From NCBI GenBank assembly GCA_010094045.1, contig ML986588.1, forward strand, positions 434,001 to 498,000: a DNA stretch of 64,000 nucleotides, read 5' to 3'. How positions within the stretch are numbered: position 1 is the stretch's first letter; each line of letters starts with the position of its first letter. The notes beneath the pieces were generated by a model that made no database searches, was not told the DNA's origin, and saw only the letters and a list, made by a program, of their open reading frames with translations. Of this stretch, positions 21,970-31,787 are shown piece by piece. The stretch is from Lojkania enalia (lineage: Eukaryota > Ascomycota > Dothideomycetes > Pleosporales). Position numbers and translations under genes: made by a program.

Positions 21970-23323
21970 CTAGTTCATCTGCCTAATAAGCGTATTGATG
22001 TAGTCCTCTCGGTTACCCAAATCACCTCCCTCAATGAAGTGCTTAAATTTCCTAGTTCGGAAGCCACCCGTGGGGTTGCTTAGCTTGAACGGCCACAGGA
22101 AGTTGCTAGCCTGCTTGAAGTTGGGTCCAACCGTGAAAACTACAGTTAACATCAGCTTGAGTTACTCCATTCAAATGTAGTTGCAGAACTTACTCTCGTG
22201 GATCAAATCCTCCATGCAGATAATGCTATGTTCGGGTTAGCTTACGGAGATAACACAAAATCCGGCAGTGACATGTCTCACCCATATTGTCCGAGGTTCT
22301 TCTCGATGATCTCGTTGTCAGTTAGAGGGATGCGCTGCTTGTCGACCTTGCCGTAGCCTCGCTCTACCAAGAATAGTTAGCGTCGCCCCGAACACAAGAT
22401 CCGATATGCTTACTGTAGATGAGCTCACGAACGGACTTTTGGTTGGGATAGCCGTACGCAACATATGGCTCGACGACTGTATGCGACGGTAAATATTGTA
22501 TCATTTGAAGCCCTGGACTTGCACCTACTCTTAAGCATCTCGGTGGTGGCCTTGGTCAGCTTGATGAAGACACCATTATTGATCTGGAGAAGACGGAGGA
22601 GCTGAAGGGTTTTGCGCTTCTTGGGGTCAATTTTGTTGATACTGTAGAACATCAGCTGGTTAATATTCGACTAGATTGATGGAGAATTACCCCTTAATTC
22701 GAACAACGAAGACAAGCTTGGCCTCCGCTGGGACATAAAAGCTGCCGCTAGCCTTAGCCTCGCGAGACAACCGGACTTTCTCCCTCTATTGAATTATCAA
22801 TTTGCTTGCCTCAATCAGCTAGGTATTGATGCTCCATACCTCAGCATCACGGTACTCCTTGATGTACTTCTCGGCGCGGGTGAAGATAACCTCCCTCTTC
22901 TTCTTGTTCTTTTCTACCCAATAATCAGCCTTGACCAAAAAATATTATGCAACGTATCGAGCTATAGGAGGGCGATCGATTCAGTCCCGAAAGATGGTTA
23001 ACGATTCGACAGCATTGACACAGGCCTAGTCGATTATGTTGGTTGTTTTCATCACAACGATCGCCCTCCCAAGCCCGTTCGATACAGGATCCCCGCGTAC
23101 CTCGTTTCTCCTTGAGAGCCTGAGCGCGATCCTCGCGGGCCTTCTCCTGCGACTTCCTCTTCTTCAACAGCGTCTCCGGGACAAGGATGTCATTTTGCGT
23201 CGGTACGCTCCTACGACTCAAAATGTCAGTTCTAAGGTCCTTCTTTCGAGTCTAATGAGGCGCTAGAAGTATAATTGAAGGCAAATTCGAATGTTACATG
23301 CAGACTTACGACTTCGGCGGCAT
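21970..23323 (-). CDS. rpl7: 60S ribosomal protein L7 (uL30)
   Basis: Nine minus-strand exons: 23310-23323, 23101-23210, 22840-22913, 22691-22785, 22529-22641, 22414-22476, 22282-22363, 22194-22225 and 21970-22139. They total 250 residues, the normal length for eukaryotic uL30. Family segments are unmistakable: [80 protein letters not shown] and the end [20 protein letters not shown]. The first exon codes only for MPPK and part of a Ser codon. Introns are 49-56 bp except intron 1 (99 bp) and intron 2 (187 bp); intron 2 is long because it carries a snoRNA. Eight introns is many for a fungal ribosomal protein gene. It is a component of the large subunit. Confidence 0.97.
22967..23069 (-). ncRNA. 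Box C/D snoRNA in RPL7 intron 2, predicted snR39b-type guide
   Basis: Box C GTGATGA lies at 23049-23055 and box D CTGA at 22981-22984, both read on the minus strand like the host gene. They are flanked by a perfect 12-bp terminal stem (23058-23069 with 22967-22978). The bases directly before box D, ACCATCTTTCGGGA, are complementary over 13 nt to the highly conserved 25S rRNA segment CCCGAAAGATGGT. The fifth base upstream of box D pairs with the G of CCCG. From memory this is yeast 25S G805, the snR39b target next to the snR39/snR59 site A807; yeast snR39 and snR59 also sit in RPL7 introns. D' and C' boxes are not clear. Expected role: guiding 2'-O-methylation of 25S rRNA after release from the spliced intron. 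Confidence 0.88.
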
Positions 23324-24655
23324 TATGGCGGCTTGGACGTTGTCGTTGCGCTTGAGTTTAGAATCTTCGAAATACTGAATTTCGAAGTCAGTCCTCGGCT
23401 GCGCTTGTGGCCTTGGCGCGACTAATCCTATTCTGATTGTTAGCGCCGTTTTTCGTTGGACCGACATTGTCCCAAACCCTCTCTTGGACAGTTACAATGA
23501 GGGGAATCAGTTTACGGGTTAACATAAGTGGCTTTGAGGCTAGGCAAGCCTTAAATTGTTCCCTTTACTCCCGTTAGCATTCTTTCTATCCCTTCACAGA
23601 CCCCAATTATCCCTAACAAAGCACGGTCCATTAAACTTTGTTTGTCTCTATTACAATCAAGGAACTATCTGCAATTAGTCTCAAAATATGTTCTTCCTCT
23701 GACTATATGTTCGGGTTGAATCCTGTTATAACCCTTTCAGATCAAAACTTAACGAAAGAGCTGAGCCAGAAAAGTAGGCGAGGCAGCCGAAGGGTGTTCA
23801 TGAAAAATGCGTTGAACTCTGTTCAGTTCGCTTCCTCTTTGTTATCAAGTCTTCTCTTGATGTCTCTCCCAACAATAACTTTCCCCTTCACTTCGGTTAT
23901 ACAGGAGATTGTTCTAATAAAGATGCAACCCCAACCCTCTCATGGCCCTTTCATTCTGGCGTACAGATATTACGAATACATGCAGAGACCATCATCCTAG
24001 AGATGTAGCGAAAAGAATAATCAGTACTACAAGTCACTCTTAGCTAACGAGCCACATCCACCAGCCGACGACGAAGGCCCAAAGTCCAAGTTGTCTGACA
24101 TGCAAAGAAGCACTACGAACGTTACTACGAAGTTAGACATATCGATATAATTGTTACAATGCTTAATAGAAAAGTAGGCGCTGTAAGAGCTGTAAAAGCC
24201 GCCAAGGTCAAGCGTGCATCAAAGCGCGACAGCGTCTAATCAACATTCAACGCCTAACGCTTTCTTACACCACATCGCGATCACTTACATAAGCTATAAT
24301 ATTGGTAGAGTCCATTTACGATTAGCGGAACTGCCTCGGATTCCTCACATGTTTACATTCCTGAGTCCAGGGACGGATCCGGAAGCGAAGTTTTCTACGC
24401 AACCACATCATGGTCTTTCTGAACAAAGGACAACGTCCGGTTTCAGGTGTCAACTATTTTTTACTCCCTATTCAGAAGGCCTTTGAAAATACCATTTTGA
24501 TCATCGCAAACGGTCGATAGCCATGGCAGTGTGCGCCGCATATAACATACCAACCGGCAATCAGCATGTCTCTCCTCCGCCGCTTGCTCCAACACCAAGT
24601 TCTTGTCGCTTCTAAATGTAATTCATTCGTTAAGCTTTATCGCTTGAAGTTTCAA
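23324..24655. other. Divergent intergenic region between RPL7 and the CFEM-like gene
   Basis: About 1.3 kb. The part next to RPL7 is presumably its promoter. The rest is AT-richer and has a 120-codon plus-strand frame (23638-24000) without recognisable domain. At 24182-24217 a frame reads Cys-x2-Cys-x7-Cys, vaguely like half of a Zn2Cys6 finger, but nothing around it supports a gene. Confidence 0.45.
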
Positions 24656-25768
24656 ATGTATTGGCATCAGTGGACTCTGTTGGCTTTATTTACTTTATTG
24701 CCTTTCTCAAGCGCATCATACCGGGACGAGTACGACTGGAATTGGAAACATCCTCCCTACTACAAGACTACCACTAGCACCAGGAAACACAGTAGCAGTA
24801 CTAAATATACTCCTACGACTACATTCTCATCTACGCCTGTGAGCTCCACAGCCAATCCCACAGAGAGCTCTACGTCATCCCGCAAGTCTCGTAGCAAGAG
24901 CAAGTATACCAAGACTTCCTCGACTCCAACCGCAGACGAAAGTAGTACTGTTGAACCAACACAACCTTCTTCTTCCGATATGCGTCTCACCACTACTACC
25001 TGCCTCACGTCGGCCTTAACGGTCACGAGCTTGGTCACTCTTTCTTCTGGAGTACCGCAGAACCAGGAGAACACCATTCCTAGTACTGTCGACAATCTCA
25101 ATGATTGCTCTGTGAGCCTAAATGCTGAGCCATTTATAGTGTTTTGCTTTCTAACATCTCCCCCAGAGGCCCATCGTCCTTGACGCTCTCGCTAGGAGCC
25201 GGTGTGGAGTTCAAGCCTTCGATTGCTTCTGCACGTATCTAACTATTAACAACATAGCGGAGCTCATACGAGAGAAGTGCACTGCCGAAGACATGGGCCG
25301 TAAGTTCTTGACGCCGTCTCGTATTAATCGCCTGCATGGTGCTGACCCTCAAACCTACTAGAATTCGAGAATGACTTCCTCGGTAATCTCTACTCGGTCG
25401 GTCGCCGCTCACAAACTAGTGTTCACTCCATTGGCTCAATCACCGGGCTTCCTCTCTCCACTACCACCAGCCCAGGTGGGCCTACAGGAAATATCACTGT
25501 AGTTCCGTTCAACAACAGCACCACCCTACCGGTTTCCTTCACATCCGAAGTCGTCACCGAGACCACCGGCGCAGCTGGCGAGACTACACTCATCACGACG
25601 GAGACTGTCCTCCCCGTCAACCCCGCTGTTTCTCCCTCGGGCCCATCATCTCCCGAGTTCACTGGCGCTGCTGTTGCCGTTGAGGCACCTGAATTCCTCG
25701 GCGGTAAGAGGGTAGCCATCATGGGTGGCGTAATTGGCTTCATGGGTCTGGTATTTGCGGAGCTATGA
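24656..25768 (+). CDS. CFEM-like secreted protein with GPI-anchor-type C terminus
   Basis: Exons 24656-25111, 25167-25299 and 25362-25768 give 331 residues; both introns are conventional and keep the frame. Residues 1-21 form a signal peptide (MYWHQWTLLALFTLLPFSSA). A Ser/Thr/Lys-rich stretch follows. Then comes a Cys module, roughly residues 120-197: TTTCLTS, LNDCSR, SRCGVQAFDCFCTYL and REKCTAEDM. The CxxxxxxCxC core with the preceding Asp and the later Cys resembles CFEM, a domain of fungal surface proteins in adhesion or haem uptake. Only six cysteines are present and the usual opening CxxxC is missing, so it is a degenerate or divergent CFEM. The tail is Ser/Thr/Val-rich with a hydrophobic end (RVAIMGGVIGFMGLVFAEL), like a GPI signal. 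The frame extends upstream to an ATG at 24566. Confidence 0.75.
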
Positions 25769-26594
25769 TTTGAGCAGGCGATCGAGTAACTTTTTGTTTT
25801 AAAATCTTTCCGGTTTGAACTTTTGCTATTTGTTAATGGTAGAATATGGCGATGCAAAAGTGGTAGTGGTAATATTTAATAGCAGGCGTAGAAGTAGTAA
25901 TGCTTGCTGTCTAGATTATTTTCTTATGCTTTTTGCCCTGTGAATGCTTATCAAATTTGATTTGAACGATTTTGGAGAGTACTATCATGTATGATGCATG
26001 CCTCCGCACTATTATATTAAACTATAAAATCTCGGACTAGGGAATGGAGAACGGCAATTGCAAGAAATGCTTCAGCAAATACATTATGGCAATATCTTAG
26101 GAAAATATCCTTCTGAGTAGACGCAACTCATTCGATTAATAGGGGAAGGCCTAGTTCGTCAGATAAATTTCTTCATCTGATTGTTAATCGTCGAGTATAC
26201 CTCAAGCTTGTGTGCAAAGGGAGTAGTATTATTTGAGTGAATCTCCTTAAATCAAAATTTTACATAAGATTGTTGAACTCGGCTCAGCTTCCTGTGTTTA
26301 TAATTTTCTGAACCTATCTAGTTTCTTTTTCAAGCCCCTATAGGGTTTTACGTTTTCGTTTCAACTCTAGAGGTCGACTGATCGAATTCAAGCATTAAAA
26401 TAGAATAGCAATCACTTTCCAATAATCAATCTAGGATTTAGGAAGCAATCAAGCCAGGATTCAATTTACTAATCTGGCAAGTACTGCTATTGTACAATTT
26501 CCACCATCCTCCAATTGCAAACCAAACACCACCTCCGTTATCACTTCCACCACGACATAGCCAGCTAGCTTAAGCCAACGTCTTGCTGCACTTC
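25769..26594. other. Convergent AT-rich intergenic region, no gene seen
   Basis: About 830 bases between the 3' ends of the CFEM-like and hydrophobin genes. AT-rich, with no long frame or conserved motif. Confidence 0.55.
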
Positions 26595-27035
26595 TTACAA
26601 GCTAGTGCACTGAAGATCGACAACAAGAAGTCCCTATATCCGTTAGCCACTTCTGCCGCACGAGCTCAATGATCAAACTCACAGTATTCTTATTGCCAGA
26701 GCAGCACTTGACCTCATTATCTCCACACATGGTGGCTGTATCAGTAATGCCACTGAGAATATTGACTTGCCAATCCTTAGCTCCAGTATTCCATCCTTCA
26801 TTTTTCCTCGGTACTTACGAGCATTGGCGCCAACACCGACACACCCGTTGGCCAGAATCGGGCCAGCAATAGCGCTGATCAAGCCACTGCTGGATTCCTT
26901 GTTGGTGGGGTTGCAGCAAGAGACAACGTTGTCGCCGCAGGCCTCGTCAGCCTCGGGGATGCCCTTGGGAGGAGTGCGGGCTACCATGGCGGTAGAGAGG
27001 GTTGCAAGAGCAAGGATGGAGAAGACGGCCTTCAT
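26595..27035 (-). CDS. Class I hydrophobin
   Basis: Minus-strand exons 26819-27035, 26683-26735 and 26595-26633 give 102 residues, a normal hydrophobin length. Residues 1-17 are a signal peptide (MKAVFSILALATLSTAMVA). The eight cysteines follow the class I pattern C-x6-CC-x23-C-x10-C-x6-CC-x14-C-x3: CGDNVVSCC, then NGC, then MCGDNEVKCC, then QCTSL at the end. Hydrophobins are secreted amphipathic proteins that assemble on conidia and hyphae and make them water-repellent. Two introns interrupt the second half; the last exon codes for 12 residues only, so a single-exon gene call would miss Cys5-8. The halves share an almost identical CGDNxVxCC motif. A TATA box lies about 120 bases upstream of the ATG. 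Confidence 0.92.
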
Positions 27036-27152
27036 TTTGAATGTAGGAGTTGGGTGTGCTTGAAAAGTGAAGATCGAAGTGTTGGAGCTTTTGTAATGTA
27101 CTGAGCGAAGTCTGATCGTGGATGGTAGACGTTTAAGCGGTGTTTGAGCGTG

Positions 27153-27160
27153 TTTTTATA
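27153..27160 (-). promoter_or_regulatory. TATA box of the hydrophobin gene
   Basis: On the minus strand the sequence reads TATAAAAA, 118-125 bases before the hydrophobin ATG. This fits a strongly regulated, highly expressed secreted-protein gene. Confidence 0.55.
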
Positions 27161-29221
27161 TCGTTCCTGGAGCTCACGGCATTGGGCGTTGGTTGAGAGA
27201 TCGCCGATTACGGTCGATGAATTGCATAGTTTCCATCTTTCCACTCTGCTTTGTTGTTGTTTTCTAAATGAATTTGTGCACCCTTCAACCCCTTTCACTG
27301 TGTCCCTCTGATTATTCCACCGTTGAGAGTTCTTCATGGCTTCCTAGTGACCTCATAATGCAGCATCTCAGCGTTCGTAGTGCCTTTGATCCTGGATTGG
27401 CCTTGGACAATTGTTCCCCGTGAATAGGGACGAAAGTGAAGTTGAAGTAGAATGGCATCATGGTGCATAGCTACTCTCCGTCTACTCTTCTCCTACGGAC
27501 TGTTGATATTGGGATTTGAGGGCGGAGGCGATATCGATACCTTGGCGCCCGGATGAATGCTGGATGTAGGGAGTTTGAGTAGCAATTGCATCATGAAGTG
27601 GAGTTTTATGCGTTCCACAACATGGTTAAAGAAAACAGGATCAGTGCCCTGACAGAAGGAACAAGGTCCAATTGATGAAGCATGTCCCTGAATATCCCGG
27701 CGAAGCGGAGTTTCTTAATTCCCTATGATCTCCCAGGCACCGTCGTGGTAGTCACATGGTCTTAGGTATTGGATGGGGATGTGTGTTTGAGCTACAATTC
27801 GCATCAGGGTAAATTCTCGTATCCACATTTCCCAACTGCTCCCGTCGTGTTCGATTTTGGTATTCCCCCGCAAGCCGTAGACATGGGTATTGATTAACAA
27901 TACTGAGATTCTTCGAATGGAGCACGTCACCCCCCTGGATGCATCCCGGAATGCGGCATAATCGGACCACCGCGATCGTGTCGAACGATTGATCGAGGAC
28001 TAAAAACGAGAGTGGAGAAACTGAGGTCTTGGAAGTGCAGGGTACAGCAGCATTTAAGCATTGCTTCCATTGACGGGAGTAAAGCGTGGCGATGTTGACT
28101 TCCTACAGCCCCCTTCTGCTAAAACCACCGCGTATTGAAATTGTGAAAATTGTTAAGGGTGCTATATATGAGCAACTGTAATTGTAGAGGCATCCTGCGA
28201 AGCAATGAGACATGTCAAGTCAAGCTTGAGAGATCTTCGATGTCGTGATTCGCTTCCAACTCCCCAACTTAGAAGCACCACGAGTATACCGGGATCACAC
28301 CACTGAATGAGAGCGATGGATCGGGAGGACCGAGATCGAGGTCGCCTCACACAGGAGAGATCAGCCGGGAGGCTCTGATTGCAGGAGTGTTTAGAGGAAC
28401 ATTGGCTGTAGATCCCCCGCATTTCAAGTTCCAATCTAGCGGTCCGATTACCGCACTGTCCAGTACAGAAAATAGAAGCCTATATTTGACTTTGCTTGTA
28501 TGGTGCCGTTGGTACAGGTATGTAAATGCGTATTTGCCGTCGGATTGGCTCGTGTGCTGCAGGTTAGATTGCCTATGCAGCCTCACGGAACTAAACTTGA
28601 CTTCCAACACTTCCATATTACACCGCCTAGCTTTCAGACCCGAGAGTACATTTTTGTACGTAAAACTTTTTAAGTGATTCGATAATATGGGTTTTAAGTC
28701 ATTGCCTCTCGGTGACGTAGAAGAAGCCAAGTGCAGTAAATAATGGGCCTTGGCTTGAGCTTTGTCGTCCTAATGATGTAGCGAATGTGTATTTCCTTAA
28801 TACTCCTTGGTTCGATTTCAAGTAGGGTAATCAGCCATCACATTGAGCGCATTATACTCGGCGAAAATTAGTGTATGAGGTTGACCGTAGTGAATAGTTG
28901 ATAAATTTGCGATTTTCCAGACCGTAGGATTCATTCTCTTGACTTCACGTTGTCTTTCTTAATCAGGTTTCTGCCGAACTTGGGGCATAGCCGGTTTCGG
29001 CCTTTGCAATGTTCGCCCCCCCCTAGCGCTCCGCTTGCAAGTATCTTCGAGAGCATTCGACCTTCAAGCACTGATCGAGCTCTTGAACCCTTCTCCTCGA
29101 TTCCCAACGATCGCGCAATTAGAAGATGATGTAATATAGTCTTTATCTCAATTCGAAGCCTCTTTCTAAACGCTCGTATATCTCACTCCAGGTCACCCTG
29201 TCCCTTCGCTTCGCTGTCAGC

Positions 29222-30058
29222 CTAAAATCCCATCTACATAGACTTTCCTCTTCCCATGCTCAATGGTCATTCTCACCCCGAAACCCACCCCATGTGACAA
29301 AGCACCCCATTTACTCATAATCTCAACCGGCTCAAACGCCACTGTCCCCGTCTTCCTAATATCCGTTGGCCGACCTCTCTCTCGTCAGACCTTCCTTATT
29401 ATAGAAATGCTAACCATGGTCGTTTAACACGCCTTCTCCACTAGCAAGAAGCACTCGGGCTCGAAAAAGTCTCTCGGATTGGCAGCGTAGATCTCGACCG
29501 TCTTCCAGGAGCAAAGGACGACGCGGTGGGCTAGTTGGGAAACCGCGATCTGGAGGCCCAAGGATGGGAGGCTGGATAGGTCGGACAAGGAAGCCAGCCG
29601 GGCGACAAAGATGTATTTTAACACTGGGAAGTTTGTTTCTGCGGAGAAGTATTCGCATGTTTACGCGCGGAGGACCGCTTTGAGATGTAGATACCTTTTC
29701 TCGTGGCGGATATGGAGTCGGTGGATCGGGATGGGAAGATGCGCAGTGAGGAATTTATGCAAAGAGGTCCCCCGTCATTAAGGACCTGGACAGTGATTCG
29801 GTTGTGGTGGTATAAAGCCATGGGGATGCTGGGGGAGCGGAACGTGAATGCTTCAGGGTCCTAGAGCAGCTCGATGTCGAGGTATGCAAAGAAGCCGGCT
29901 ACTAGATTCTAAACTACGGGATCCTAGCGCGGCATTGGGAATGTCCATGGACGAAGGTAGATGGAAGCTGCCTGGACTATGATGCCACCGGCAAACTCGT
30001 TGTAATTCTGATGTGGCAGGATCGGTGCGACAACATTAGTTGTCCCTTTTTCTGACCT
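29222..30058 (-). pseudogene. Decayed protein-coding gene relic, unidentified, with CAG-to-TAG-like stops
   Basis: The minus strand reads like a real protein in pieces. One frame runs through EFAGGIIVQAASIYLRPWTF, NLVAGFFAYLDIELL and DPEAFTFRSPSIPM but has in-phase TAG codons at 29926-29924, 29911-29909 and 29863-29861. After a frame change a second stretch carries VLKYIFVARLASLSDLSSL and CSWKTVEIYAANPRDFFEPE, with TAA at 29663-29661 and 29426-29424. A third piece reads GTVAFEPVEIMSKWGALSHG. All five stops could derive from CAG or CAA glutamine codons by C-to-T change at CpA, the signature of repeat-induced point mutation, but this is inference. The family is not recognised. It may be a dead gene or a badly modelled divergent one. 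Confidence 0.45.
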
Positions 30059-31787
30059 GTAATGTTAGTGTAAGTTTGATGTATAGAGGCTGCATTTTTT
30101 TTGTTGCGCGGAGCATAATTATGTGAATATTGAATCGGACCCCGAATGAGCACGTCTGCCAGATTCGAGGACCACAAATTCGTCATCTTAGAGAGCACAT
30201 GTTCGTGTAGCACTCCATTCGTCAGATTGAATTGGATTGCTGCATCTCGACTCAGTGACTATTCTATCCGGCGCAGTAGACAAGGAGAGGGCTGAAACGG
30301 AGTGGGACCTAACGGGATTTAATCTCATCTCGTCCGGTTTCATAGAGATAGACGACTCCCTTATAGCCATCACCGTTCCAATATCCAAGCCAAAGAACAA
30401 GAGTGCAGTTCTTCGTTATGACTAGTCCGTGAAGTGCTTGCCTTTCTTGTTTTGGATATCGAATATCTCGAGAACAAGGCTAAAGGATTGGCCGAATATG
30501 TAATAACAAGCTTCAGATCTGCGTCTGCGATCCGATACAATTAGGCCACCAAGGGTTGGCATACTCGTGATTCATGTCCGAGCGACTCGACATTCATGGA
30601 GCGACCTTGATAATCCTAAGGTAGGAATAATCCTCTCGAACTCCCACAAGTAATAATGCTAGGCTGTTTGACAAGACGATGTGCTTTAACCCTGGGTGGC
30701 ATCCTTTCCTTTCTTTCTGATCGCCATCGAGATCTATGTAGTACACATTGACTATTGCTTGGTCCGGTGCAAGCCCCAAAGCACGAGACTATTAATATAA
30801 TTTTTTTTTTACCATAATAGACATACCGCACAAACTTGCTTTCCTTCCTATTCACACGGCGACGTTGATGCCAAGGCATGCTGTCGGAACAATCTGCGTG
30901 TCTGCAAGTAGGTGTAGAACGATTCCGGGTCTAAAGTATGGAGGATTTTCCTAACCAGCTCCGGGTAAAGCTCGAGGAGTTTCATAGCAGGTTGATTTGC
31001 ACGCACTAGCTGTGAAGTCTCCGACCGCTGCTCTGGATAAGTAGAGTGTAAGGGGTCTACATGCTGGGAAGATGAAACCTCTAGCTTCTGCGCCGACTTG
31101 AATACTCGCAGTTGACACCTAGATATAATAATAGTCGTGTTGCGATTTCAAATAGAGATGAATTGGGAGGCTGTAAGCTCGTAGCTAAGCTGACATGAGT
31201 GCGCGTCGGCGGTGCTGGTACAGTAATTCATCCATTCTTCGTCGACTTTTCTGGCATGATTCAGCCAAGACTTGAGGGTCGGCACTCTGAGATTTTTTTG
31301 TGTAACAGTACTCTCTTCATCCCAAGCATCTCCACTAAAATACTAGGGTAAATGATGGTGAAGATCATGGAGCACTTACTATCAGTGGTAGACACACCTC
31401 ATGCCTACCATATTTTATATTGGTACTTTCAACTCGAAGAAGTCAAGACCAATGGTTGATATTGATGATGGCACGTTATCAACATCACGTCTTGAAGACG
31501 ACAAAACCCTTCAAATATAGTACAAATATTCGATCGGTATTTTTCGGTGGGAAACAAGCAATGGTTAGTTTAGACATTGTCTAATCTTTGTAGCAGAATA
31601 CTCAGGGCATAAAGACGTTTTAATACAGGACCATCGCGCTCCCGCTTAACCTACAGAGATTGCCATTCCGAATGGCCCCTAGAAATGACCCTGTATGCCT
31701 CTGTATATCCAACGCCTCAAGCCCCCACATCCCAGAAAATAAAAAAGGATATCCCATCAAATAACACCACATATGATGTGCGAGACC

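Larger units (their letters stand above)
27036..31787. other. Gene-poor region between hydrophobin and ARP5
   Basis: About 4.75 kb, the largest gene-free stretch here. It holds the hydrophobin promoter at one end and the ARP5 3' flank at the other. In the middle (about 28.9-30.4 kb) are protein-like but broken reading stretches, the clearest being the relic at 29222-30058. A plus-strand frame at 30237-30422 (ending SKPKNKSAVLRYD) also reads like the end of a protein but has no intact upstream part. No intact transposon, tRNA or rRNA seen. Confidence 0.5.

Noticed and set aside
23638..24000. 120-codon plus-strand frame between RPL7 and the CFEM-like gene
   Set aside because: No motif, no splice context and no neighbouring exon that would extend it.
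24182..24217. Cys-x2-Cys-x7-Cys reading resembling half of a Zn2Cys6 finger
   Set aside because: Spacing is off by one from the family pattern, the second half is missing and the frame has no start or conserved flanks.
30237..30425. Plus-strand frame ending SKPKNKSAVLRYD
   Set aside because: Protein-like, but only about 60 codons with no intact upstream exon; treated as part of the decayed region rather than a gene.
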